From Monoplex corrugatus (taxonomy: Eukaryota > Mollusca > Gastropoda > Littorinimorpha > Ranellidae), in the NCBI GenBank assembly GCA_030674185.1, contig JAPXFY010000023.1:16050686-16114685 (forward strand): a DNA stretch of 64,000 bases, written 5' to 3'. A program made the translations under genes and the position numbers. The first letter of the stretch is position 1. Each line of letters starts with the position of its first letter. Below, in pieces: positions 52,468-62,305 of this stretch. The notes below the pieces were generated by a model. That model ran no database searches and had not been told where the DNA came from. It saw nothing but the letters and a program-made list of their open reading frames with translations.

Positions 52468-54593
52468 ATGTTTTCGTTTAAGGGAGAAACTTATGTGAAG
52501 CGATTGGGTGGCAAAGCGAGGGTTAAGAAGATTTCGTCCGCCGAATTCTCAAACCCACAAAGGGGTGGTTCCACCGGTGCACAAACCGCTCTCTCTTCAA
52601 CTTCGTCTCTCCCTTTTACGTCTTCTCTCTTTCACACTATCGACAAGTCATCGCAACCCAGCTACGGTTCGGTTGCGGTGACCACGAGCCCTCAACTCAG
52701 CTCCGGCTCAGTTGAATTTTCGGCATTTTACGGCCCTCACACTGCCCGGCACGGTGATCGACTCAACTCCGGTTCTGTCGATTCTGTGCTCGCCCCCTTC
52801 GTACAGCTTAACTCCGGTTCTGCTGGTACTGTTTCAGCCTCCATGGCTGATGGGCGCATTGGGCATGGGTCTCCTTCGGGAGGCAAGATGGACCGTAATA
52901 TGAGCGGAACCGGCTCACCCCTGGTTCGCCAGGCGGGACACCCCCTGGTTCGCCAGGTGGGCCAAGGGAGACAACCCCACCCTTACGGGCGTCAGATCGT
53001 CGATCCGCCCCGGTTGTCTCCCTTCCTCCCCCACAGCCTGCTGCTGCACCCGCCACAACCTCTCTGTCCCATTCCGGACAGAGCACTTGGGCGCCTTGGC
53101 AACTACCAAGCGACCCATGGCGGGCTGCCACATCTCTGTCCCATTCCGGACAGAGCACTTGGGCGCCTTGGCACATGCCTAGCCGCCCCCAGCAGGCTGG
53201 CCCTTTGGGCACTGGGGACCGGGCCAGGCCCTACCCTTCATGGGGTCAGGGTCCTGATGCCCCTTGGGCTCAGCCCATGCCGCATCCCATGGCACCGCAC
53301 ATGGTACCGTGGCACCCATCCTTGGGATTTCCCCCGGCCTCGGCCACGGGATGCACGTGGTGGCCCGGCTTTATGCCCGGCGCCCCACCAGCGCAGGACT
53401 CACCCTGCCCAGCCCCCCCGGCACCACCCGTGTTGGACACAACACCGGGGCTGCCTCCTGGGGGCTCTGACCCGGGTCCCACAACCGTGGCACCCCGGTC
53501 AGACTCTCCGCAGACTCTCGCCCCCTCCATAGGCGGGCCAGAGGACTCGGACTCGGCCTCAGAGGATGAGGCCCCTGCCCACATGGCATTCTGCTTCCAG
53601 GATGCCATGGACCGGCTGGCACAACTCACACCGGAGGCGGTGTCCACTGTGCCAGAGCCCAAGGCTCCCAAGCTTGGCTCGGCCGAGCGCCTTTTCAGCG
53701 CTCACCCTACCTCAGCCCCACGGGCCTCCTTGCTAAAACAGTCCGACATGGTGGCTGACTGCCTCAGGCAAGCCCAGGACACCGCCAGGGGGAAAGAGGC
53801 ACAAGATTTCGTTCCAGGATCTGTGCCTGACTTCCCGGGAGCCTTGCCCTTCAGGAAATTCCTGAAGCCGGCACCGCTCCCCTTCCAGCGGAAGCCCTTC
53901 ATGGCCCATGGGCCTATCCCTGACGCTCCCCTCTCGCTCACACAGGAGAACCTCCTCCTTGTGAACGATCGCTCTCGGGCCCAGCCGCAGCATATCTCCA
54001 TCACGGAGAAATGCTTGACGGAATGGGAGGAGAACGCGAGACGGGGGCTGGCGGCAACCTCCGCCCTGGACTCATTCTTGGGCGGCCTAGGGGAAGCCCT
54101 GAAGGACCCCAACCAGCAGTCCTTCACGCTCCGCCAGGCGCCTGACCAGGCAACCATCGTGGCCTTTATCCAGGCCATGGCGCAGGGGCTCAGATCCGTG
54201 GCCGAATCGCAAGCACGCACGTATCTGAACGCCGTCATGGCGAGGCGGGATGCCATTCTCGCGGCATCCTCGGTTGCCACCTCACCGTCGGCAAGGGCCT
54301 CCTTGCGCGCGGTGCCCATCCAGCCGGGCTCCCTCTTCGGGAACCATGTTCAGGCCGTCCTGAAGCACCAGGCGGACATAAAAAGGGACCTCGCCCTCCA
54401 TTCGAGGCCCTCTCGCCCTGCCGTGAAGCGCCCGGCTCCAGCGGCCTACCCGCCAAACAGGCCCACCCACACCAAGTTTCGGGCCGATCCCAGGCCCCAA
54501 GGGCACAGGAGACCGCAACAGCATTCGGGCAGGCCGGTGGCCCGGCCTAAGGCTCGCAGGCCGGCTCCCTCTCAGCCGGCCAACCCCCAATGA
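52468..54593 (+). CDS. DIRS gag-like ORF (one frame change)
   Basis: Begins at ATG 52468 (MFSFKGETYVKRLGGKARVK) in one frame. Near 52890-53000 the sensible frame moves to the one that stays open to TGA 54591-54593, through LTPGSPGGTPPGSPGGPRET and the repeated SLSHSGQSTWAPW motif. The second half has CLTEWEENARRGLAATSALD, SFTLRQAPDQATIVAFIQAM and RTYLNAVMARRDAILAASS, a helical part typical of DIRS gag proteins, then a basic Pro/Arg-rich tail (RPSRPAVKRPAPAAYPP) likely to bind RNA. The Pro/Gly-rich first half is low in complexity. The frame change has the same direction as the one in the recombinase and may be a one-base deletion. Confidence 0.75.
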
Positions 54594-56531
54594 CTCACCC
54601 CCGGCCTGAGGCCATCACCCCCCACGGGCGATCCTGTGGGCAGTCTCTCCAGACACATCGACGCGTGGGAGAGGCTGCCCGCCAGCCCGTGGGCCCTGCG
54701 GGTGATCAGGTCGGGGTTCCGCCTTCCTTGGGGCCCAAGGAAGGCTCCTCTCACGCTCTCTCCCCCTGCTTTCGCACTTCCTCAAGATCGCTCGGCCTCG
54801 CAGGCCCTGGATCAGGAGGTTCTTTCGATGTTAGCCAAGGGGGCTACGGAGGAAGTTTCCTTCGCTGCGTCCCCGGGATTCTATGGACGCATCTTTGTGG
54901 TCCCCAAAACTTCGGGGGGCTGGAGGCCCGTCCTGGACCTCTCCTCCCTAAACCGGTTCCTCCGCGTCCTCCATTTCCGTATGGAGACCCCTATGTCCAT
55001 CCGCGAGGCCTTGCACCCGGGCGACTGGGGGATATCCATCGACCTCAAGGATGCATACTTCCATCTCCTCATTCACCCCAGGGACAGGAAGTACCTCAGA
55101 TTCGTCTGGAGGAACCGGATCTTCCAATTCAGGGCACTGCCCTTCGGTCTGGCACCCGCCCCTTGGCTCTTCACGAAGGTGGCGAGGGAACTCTGCATGC
55201 ATGTTCGGGAGAAGGGCATCCGCCTCAAGGCCTATCTAGACGATTGGCTTCTACTCGCCTCCTCCAAAGAACAGTGTGCGCAACAAGCATCCCAGGTCCT
55301 GCAACTCTGTCACAACCTGGGCTTTGTCTGCAACGAGGAGAAGTCGGACCTAACTCCCTCCAAACAATTCCAGTTCCTGGGCATGTCCTTCGACACCTCC
55401 AAGTGGAGGGTCACCCCGTCTCCCCAGCGCTTACTGCGCCTTCAGGGCCTCTTAGCCCAACTGCTCCCCCAACTCCAAGCGCCAGCAAGGAAGCTGGCCT
55501 CCCTACTGGGCCTTATGGAGTCGCTGGCACCCCTAGTGCCACTGGGTCGTCTTCTCAAGCGGCAATTCCAACGCGGCTTCAGGAAGCGTTGGTCACAGTC
55601 GCTTCAGCCATGGGACCTCCCGGTCCACCTGGGCCCTTGGTTCATATCAGCAGTGACCAAATGGCGCTCCCAGTCACGCCTGGCCCAGGGAGTCCCCATC
55701 ACACTGCCCCCTCCTCAGGAGCACTTGTTCACGGACGCGTCCACCTCCGGGTGGGGAGCCCATGTCGGCACGCTGACAGCCGCAGGTCGGTGGTCGACCG
55801 ACCTCATGCCCTGCCACATAAACATGTTGGAACTGGAGGCAGTTTGCCTGGCACTCGGGGAGTTTCTCCCCTTTCTGAAGGGAAAACATGTCCGCATCAA
55901 CACGGACAACACCACAGTAGCTTGTTACATCAACAAGCAAGGGGGCGCCCGCTCCCACTCCTTGTCTCGGAGAGCGGAACAGCTCCTCATCTGGTGCGAG
56001 GAACACTCGATTCAGCTCTCAGCAAAGCATGTCCCGGGGAAGATCAACATACTTGCGGACTCTCTCAGCAGATCCCACATGATTCTTCCATCGGAATGGA
56101 CACTGGTCCATGCAGTCCTGGAGCCAGTATGGGCAGCATGGTTCAAACCACACGTGGACCTCTTTGCCACCAGGTTCAATCACCGCCTCCCTTTGTACGT
56201 CTCTCCAGTTCCGGACCCAGCGGCCTGGGCTGTAGATGCCCTATCCATTCCATGGTCGAACCTCATCGGCTATGCCTTTCCCCCGTTCCCCATTATGGGG
56301 AAAGTGCTGAGGAAAGCCAGGGAGGACGCAGCGACATTAATCCTTGTCGCACCCAAATGGCCAGCACAGGCATGGTACCCAGAACTTCTGCACCTGTCCC
56401 ATGTGCCGCCGCTAAAACTCGCGGTATCGAGCCGCTCCATCCTCCAACCCAGGTCAGGCATTCCGCACGGCAATCCAGACGTTCTAAACCTTCACGCCTG
56501 GATGCTGTGCGGGACTCGATGTCTTCATTAG
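54594..56531 (+). CDS. DIRS reverse transcriptase-RNase H ORF
   Basis: Copies the element's RNA and removes the template strand. It is in the same frame as gag and separated from it only by the TGA at 54591, with no ATG until well into the domain. RT motifs: SPGFYGRIFVVPKTSGGWRP and DLSSLN, SIDLKDAYFHLLIHP (catalytic Asp), FRALPFGLAPAPWLFTK and KAYLDDWLLLASS (YLDD catalytic pair). RNase H motifs: LFTDASTSGWGAHVGTL, LELEAVCLALGEF, INTDNTTVACYINKQGG and HVPGKINILADSLSR. The end overlaps the recombinase ORF by 13 nt. The frame is intact over about 645 codons, so activity is possible. Confidence 0.93.
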   Translation, partial: LTPGLRPSPPTGDPVGSLSRHIDAWERLPASPWALRVIRSGFRLPWGPRKAPLTLSPPAFALPQDRSASQALDQEVLSMLAKGATEEVSFAASPGFYGRIFVVPKTSGGWRPVLDLSSLNRFLRVLHFRMETPMSIREALHPGDWGISIDLKDAYFHLLIHPRDRKYLRFVWRNRIFQFRALPFGLAPAPWLFTKVARELCMHVREKGIRLKAYLDDWLLLASSKEQCAQQASQVLQLCHNLGFVCNEEKSDLTPSKQFQFLGMSFDTSKWRVTPSPQRLLRLQGLLAQLLPQLQAPARKLASLLGLMESLAPLVPLGRLLKRQFQRGFRKRWSQSLQPWDLPVHLGPWFISAVTKWRSQSRLAQGVPITLPPPQEHLFTDASTSGWGAHVGTLTAAGRWSTDLMPCHINMLELEAVCLALGEFLPFLKGKHVRINTDNTTVACYINKQGGARSHSLSRRAEQLLIWCEEHSIQLSAKHVPGKINILADSLSRSHMILPSEWTLVHAVLEPVWAAWFKPHVDLFATRFNHRLPLYVSPVPDPAAWAVDALSIPWSNLIGYAFPPFPIMGKVLRKAREDAATLILVAPKWPAQAWYPELLHLSHVPPLKLAVSSRSILQPRSGIPHGNPDVLNLHAWMLCGTRCLH

Positions 56532-57597
56532 GCCTGTCCCCGGCCGTAATCGGCCTTGTGCAGCAAGCTCACAGGCCGGGCACACAGGGGGTGTACAATG
56601 CCCACTGGAATGGCTGGGTCTCTTGGTGCACCTCAAATGAGGTGTCACCCCATTCACCCTCTCGCTTGCAGTTGGCCAACTACCTCGGCTTTCTGTCCAC
56701 AGAGAAAAAGCTTTCCGCATCCTCAGTGAAGGTCCACAGGGCGGCCATCTGCACCACCATCCGTCAGTTGGGTGGTCCGTCCTTTGAGCACGATCCTCTA
56801 TTGCGGAATCTCGTCAGAGGGGCTTCTCTCCAGGAAGCCAGGAACCCCGCCGAACCCCGGCGTGGGATCTCTTTCTCGTCCTCTCATCCCTTAGACTCCC
56901 CCCTTACGAACCCATCAGGGAGTGTTCCCTGAAGTTCCTCTCTTTCAAGACGGCCTTTCTCGTCTCTCTCGCATCGGGGAGGCGCTGCAGCGAAGTGCAC
57001 GCCCTTAGTGGTCTCCCCGGAGATGTTGCTCTCGAACCTGATGGCTCGATGTCTCTCCGCCTACTCCCGGAATTCTTGGCCAAGAACCAGTCTCCAGGTT
57101 CTCCTTCGCCGGCCATCCACATCCATCCCCTCACGTCTATCCTCGCTCCGGACGACGAGGATCGCACTCTCTGCCCGGTTCGCGCACTGCGAGCGTACAG
57201 AAAGCGGACGAAATCTTCTCGCCAGCAGCGGCGCCACCTTTTTCTCTCTTACAACGAAAACTATAGAAAGGACATTAGACGCACGTCCATCTCTCGATGG
57301 CTGAGGGAAGTCATCAAGGCTGCGTATGCCAGGTCGAGCGCCGAGCTAGCTGTCTTCTCCCCAAGGCCCCATGAGATCAGAGCATGGGCTTCTTCGCTGG
57401 CAGTCATCCACAATGCCAGCATCCAAAACGTCCTAGACGCCGCGTACTGGCGTTCCCCGGGCACTTTCATCCAGTTCTACCTGCGCGACATCTCCCGTCT
57501 GCGCGAAGATGGGTCCAGGGGTATCGCTTCCGCTGTGGTGGCCCAACACCCCATCTCAGCCACACGCCCTGACTCCTGCCATTCCTCCAGGCGTTAA
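56519..57597 (+). CDS. DIRS tyrosine recombinase (one frameshift)
   Basis: Integrates the circular DNA copy. It starts with ATG 56519 in the +1 frame overlapping the RT end. The N-terminal core-binding part reads GVYNAHWNGWVSWCTSNEVS and LANYLGFLSTEKKLSASSVK. At about 56850, in a C-run (GAACCCCGCCGAACCCC), the frame changes and continues PAWDLFLVLSSLRLPPYEPI, then KTAFLVSLASGRRCSEVHAL with the first catalytic Arg. Next come CPVRALRAYRKRT, the RPHEIRAWASSLA box (His-x-x-Arg) and YWRSPGTFIQFYLRDI with the nucleophilic Tyr. All catalytic residues are present; only the single frame change prevents a continuous protein. Confidence 0.9.
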
Positions 57598-57631
57598 CCA
57601 GGTAAGCCCTCCATCCGGGTAGTGCTATTCT

Positions 57632-57721
57632 GCATTTGTGAGCCACGGTATAGTATGTGTAATTAAAAGGAAATTTTCCTTCTAAAATTACGTTTAATCT
57701 AACATACTTACCGTGGCTCAC
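57632..57721. repeat. DIRS internal complementary region
   Basis: GCATTTGTGAGCCACGGTAT and ACATACTTACCGTGGCTCAC flank GGAAATTTTCC. The first half is the inverse of the element's left start and the second half of its right end. In DIRS elements it templates circle formation. Confidence 0.93.
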
Positions 57722-58075
57722 GCAGAGTCCCTCCCGACCTCCCCGCCTTCCTGGTTCCTTCTAGCCACAGTCAGGGTCAAGGTCAAGGTCTCCTCGAAAA
57801 GAGGAAGAGCACCTGCGCATGCGCAAGACGTAGACACTCTCAGAGTTACTGTCCCTTCGGACTTTATTGTTACGAGGCAGAATTGGCAAACCGCTGCCGC
57901 TTATTGCATTTGTGAGCCACGGTAAGTATGTTAGATTAAACGTAATTTTAGAAGGAAAATTTCCTTTTGGATACATCTAGATTGGTGATGCGTATATAGA
58001 TATAGGCTATGTGTACGTCGGTATGGTCATGGGATATTGATGAATCTAGGGTAGTTGTGAACAGTATGATCAGTG

Positions 58076-60602
58076 AGGCTAGACAATAACTGTTGTCATT
58101 TTCTGTGTTGTTTCAGGCAGGCTGTTGGAACAGTATGATTGATGAGGCCAGACAATAACTGTTGTCATTTTGTGTGTTTCAGGCAGGCTGTTGGAACAGT
58201 ATGATTGATGAGGCCAGACAATAACTGTTATGTTCTGTGTTGTTTCAGGCAGGCTGTTGGAACAGTATGATTGATGAGGCCAGACAATAACTGTTGTCAT
58301 TTTCTGTGTTGTTTCAGGCAGGCTGTTGGAACAGTATGATTGATGAGGCCAGACAATAACTGTTGTGTTCTGTGTTGTTTCAGGCAGGCTGTTGGAACAG
58401 TATGATTGATGAGGCTAGACAATAACTGTTGTGTTCTGTGTTGTTTCAGGCAGGCTGTTGGAACAGTATGATTGATGAGGCCAGACAATAACTGTTGTCA
58501 TTTTCTGTGTTTCAGGCAGGCTGGTGGAACAGTATGATTGATGAGGCCAGACAATAACTGTTATGTTCTGTGTTGTTTCAGGCAGGCTGTTGGAACAGTA
58601 TGATTGATGAGGCAAGGGAATAACTTATGTTCTGTGTTGTTTCAGGCAGGCTGTTGGAACAGTTTGATTGATGAGGCCAGACAATAACTGTTGTCATTTT
58701 CTGTGTTGTTTCAGGCAGGCTGTTGGAACAGTATGATTGATGAGGCCAGACAATAACTGTTATGTTCTGTGTTGTTTCAGGCAGGCTGTTGGAACAGTGT
58801 GATTGATGAGGCCAGACAATAACTGTTATGTTCTGTGTTGTTTCAGGCAGGCTGTTGGAACAGTATGATTGATGAGGCCAGACAATAACTGTTATGTTCT
58901 GTGTTGTTTCAGGCAGGCTGTTGGAACAGTGTGATTGATGAGGCCAGACAATAACTTATGTTCTGTGTTGTTTCAGGCAGGCTGTTGGAACAGTATGATT
59001 GATGAGGCCAGACAATAACTGTTATGTTCTGTGTTGTTTCAGGCAGGCTCTTGGAACAGTGTGATTGATGAGGCCAGACAATAACTGTTATGTTCTGTGT
59101 TGTTTCAGGCAGGCTGTTGGAACAGTATGATTGATGAGGCCAGACAATAACTGTTATGTTCTGTGTTGTTTCAGGCAGGCTGTTGGAACAGTATGATTGA
59201 TGAGGCCAGACAATAACTTATGTTCTGTGTTGTTTCAGGCAGGCTGTTGGAACAGTATGATTGATGAGGCCAGACAATAACTCTTATGTTCTGTGTTGTT
59301 TCAGGCAGGCTGTTGGAACAGTATGATTGATGAGGCCAGACAATAACTTATGTTCTGTGTTGTTTCAGGCAGGCTGTTGGAACAGTATGATTGATGAGGC
59401 CAGACAATAACTCTTATGTTCTGTGTTGTTTCAGGCAGGCTGTTGGAACAGTATGATTGATGAGGCCAGACAATAACTTATGTTCTGTGTTGTTTCAGGC
59501 AGGCTGTTGGAACAGTATGATTGATGAGGCCAGACAATAACTTATGTTCTGTGTTGTTTCAGGCAGGCTGTTGGAACAGTATGATTGATGAGGCCAGACA
59601 ATAACTGTTATGTTCTGTGTTGTTTCAGGCAGGCTGTTGGAACAGTATGATTGATGAGGCCAGACAATAACTTATGTTCTGTGTTGTTTCAGGCAGGCTG
59701 TTGGAACAGTATGATTGATGAGGCCAGACAATAACTCTTATGTTCTGTGTTGTTTCAGGCAGGCTGTTGGAACAGTATGATTGATGAGGCCAGACAATAA
59801 CTTATGTTCTGTGTTGTTTCAGGCAGGCTGTTGGAACAGTATGATTGATGAGGCCAGACAATAACTGTTATGTTCTGTGTTGTTTCAGGCAGGCTGTTGA
59901 GCGGTATGATTGATGAGGCCAGACAATAACTGTTGTCATTTTCTGTGTTGTTTCAGGCAGGCTGTTGGAACAGTATGATTGATGAGGCCAGACAATAACT
60001 GTTATGTTCTGTGTTGTTTCAGGCAGGCTGTTGGAACAGTATGATTGATGAGGCCAGACAATAACTGTTATGTTCTGTGTTGTTTCAGGCAGGCTGTTGA
60101 GCGGTATGATTGATGAGGCCAGACAATAACTGTTGTCATTTTCTGTGTTGTTTCAGGCAGGCTGTTGAGCGGTATGATTGATGAGGCCAGACAATAACTG
60201 TTGTCATTTTCTGTGTTGTTTCAGGCAGGCTGTTGAGCGGTATGATTGATGAGGCCAGACAATAACTGTTGTCATTTTCTGTGTTGTTTCAGGCAGGCTG
60301 TTGAGCGGTATGATTGATGAGGCCAGACAATAACTGTTGTCATTTTCTGTGTTGTTTCAGGCAGGCTGTTGAGCGGTATGATTGATGAGGCCAGACAATA
60401 ACTGTTGTCATTTTCTGTGTTGTTTCAGGCAGGCTGTTGAGCGGTATGATTGATGAGGCCAGACAATAACTGTTGTCATTTTCTGTGTTGTTTCAGGCAG
60501 GCTGTTGGAACAGTATGATTGATGAGGCAAGGCAATAACTGTTGTCATTTTCTGTGTTTCAGGCAGGCTCTTGGAACAGTATGATTGATGAGGCAAGGCA
60601 AG
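58076..60602 (+). repeat. 38-copy tandem array, each unit carrying a splice acceptor
   Basis: Units of 63-69 bp: AGACAATAACTGTTATGTTC, TGTGTTGTTTCAG, GCAGGCTGTTGGAACAGTAT, GATTGATGAGGCC. I counted 38 copies of TTTCAGGCAGG. Each unit has TAAC (branch-point-like) about 23 nt before a CAG with a U/G-rich tract between. A sub-variant with GTTGAGCGGTATG fills copies 28 and 31-36, and ACTTATG and ACTCTTATG spacer forms alternate near 59.2-59.8 kb. The final unit merges into unique sequence taken as the terminal hnRNP exon. Confidence 0.93.
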
Positions 60603-60690
60603 CTACAGCTGTACGAGATACTAGATTAGGACCTCTACTTGAACTATGACACTCCGCTGCTTTGCATCTTCAACATAATACATACACACA
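60563..60690 (+). other. Probable terminal 3' UTR exon of the hnRNP gene
   Basis: Follows the last acceptor (CTGTGTTTCAG/GCAGGCTCTTGG) and continues into non-repeat sequence AGCTACAGCTGTACGAGATA. The 3' end is unknown. A (CA)n tract starts at 60685, and possible AATAAA signals lie at about 61288 and 61842. Confidence 0.45.
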
Positions 60691-62290
60691 CACATACACT
60701 CACACACACACACACACACACACAGTCTCAGCAGACACAAAAACCAGGTTTTAACGCTGGACATGGACAGGCTACCGGTACATCATGCTGAACTTCACAT
60801 GGGAAATGCCATTCTTACAGACCAAAACGAGGAAAAGGAAAGACCAAGGGAAGAGTGAAAGAGAGGGGGAGGAAGGGGGTAGGAGGGAGAAGGGGAGTAA
60901 ATGTTCTGCCTGACAGGCTTAACGCCACTACCTCAGAGTGTGCCCCACAGCCGCCATTGGGTACCTGACTGTGCCCGCCCCAACCTACACGGCAGCAACT
61001 GTCACTGCTTCTCACCTTCAGGGAATTTACCTACATGTGCCCCTATTGGCACCCACGAAAAAATGACAGGCGGATAAAAGCTGTTCTGTACTCTGTCCAT
61101 CTGTCACCATTGGCAAGCTTGTGTGGGATCAAAAACCTACCGGTTTCTTTTGAAAACCACCAGGGATGTTCTCTTTGAAAATTCAAATGAAATTGAAGTA
61201 GAAGAACTTGGTCAGTATTTTCATCGTACATACGTCATCTAGCATTCTCTTCTCATTTCCATCATTACTGCATGTCCGTTTAAAATAATAAAAAAGAAAA
61301 AGATCTAAAACAAACCAAAAAAAATGATAATGGCAACGCTTGTCAGTTCCATTGTTTAAAACTGTGCTTGCAGTTGAAATATCTGCTGTGCTTGTTGCTT
61401 TTAAACGATGCGACTGATGAAAAGCTAGTGCAGGTGTTAAACAAAAGAGGGAAAGCTACAAACTACCGCTTCTGGCCCTTAAGGTGGGAGCCTTTCTACT
61501 CTTTTGACATCTGGCTGGCACCCGACGCACATCTGTACATATACATACAACACGTGGGAACAGCCCCACCTTCATGATGATCAGATAATCTACAAAAAGT
61601 GGGATGGGTTTTCCCTGTAGTTAACATGGGAACTGTCCATTCTTCATCAACAGATAACGTACAGGTGGGAGGGGATGGGAGGATTAACAAGAAGCAGCAG
61701 AAGTTCAAGGTAGGGTGGTATCTCTGGCAGCTGTTTGAAAAGCCAAGATTTATCACGATTCATCATTAACGGGGGACTTAGAGTGAAATGGTCCAAAAAA
61801 TCATGAAAAATTGTGTTTTGAGTTTTAGGCAGTTTTGGTGACAATAAATCCTCTATAAAAGCTTTGTGGTTGTTCTTTACCTAAATACTACCTCTAAATA
61901 TTTATATTTATTTGTTTTGTGAAGTAGGTGTCATAAAATGATTGAGAGAATTTTCAGTTATTTCATAAAAATCGCCGATTTCGTCCCATGGATACGGACA
62001 TTTTCATTTCAGCAACTGTGGAGTGTAACCACTCCTTGTAAAGCTGATTGTTTCGGCTAGCCAGCTGACCTAGTTTAGCTTGCACACACGCGGTCTGCAA
62101 GCGCTCAGACTGCAGAAAGCAAAGGAAGGCTTCTCCAAAATGCAAGCTCCTGGTTGGCTGAGCCAGTCAGGTGACTACTTTCCTTATTCCGATTGGCTTT
62201 CACCCTTGGTGACCTCAACATCCGGTAAAAGCTTTCCTTCTCCGATTCAACACACATTCGCTGATATTTTACAGATAATTCTTTTATTCT
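60691..62290. other. Gene-free stretch; probable left end of the Mutator-like element
   Basis: A (CA)n at 60685-60723 and a purine-rich block at 60830-60900. From about 61770 (GGGGGACTTAGAGTGAAATG) the sequence may belong to the element carrying the next gene. Inverted CCAAT motifs (GGTTGGCTG, GATTGGCTT) at 62152 and 62190 suit a promoter. Confidence 0.4.
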
Positions 62291-62305
62291 CAGTGTGAAT
62301 GAAAA

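Larger units (their letters stand above)
52217..57968 (+). mobile_element. Complete DIRS retrotransposon
   Basis: A GC-rich island of about 5.75 kb in AT-rich DNA. Inverted terminal repeats 52235-52362 and 57796-57923 are 128 bp and identical as read. Unique outer end sequences (52220-52234, 57924-57968) follow. An internal complementary region (57632-57721) equals the reverse complement of the right end joined to the left end, the diagnostic DIRS circular-junction structure. TTT lies at both borders and there is no longer target duplication, as expected for tyrosine-recombinase integration. It encodes gag, RT-RNase H and tyrosine recombinase in order. Identical ends imply a recent insertion. 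Confidence 0.95.
51413..60562 (+). other. hnRNP 3' UTR intron (model)
   Basis: Opens with AAG/GTGAGT 37 nt after the stop codon. It contains a piggyBac-like MITE, the DIRS element and the acceptor-repeat array. The closing acceptor is taken as the last of the 38 repeated CAG sites. Confidence 0.5.

Noticed and set aside
53270..54590. Minus-strand ORFs of 83-205 codons across DIRS gag
   Set aside because: GC-rich shadow frames of gag with no family motif.
54590..56518. 780-codon ORF start to recombinase region
   Set aside because: Its first 640 codons are a shadow frame of the DIRS RT; only the part after about 56519 is real recombinase sequence.
58076..60602. CRISPR-like array
   Set aside because: Units are contiguous near-identical tandem repeats without unique spacers, in an animal gene.
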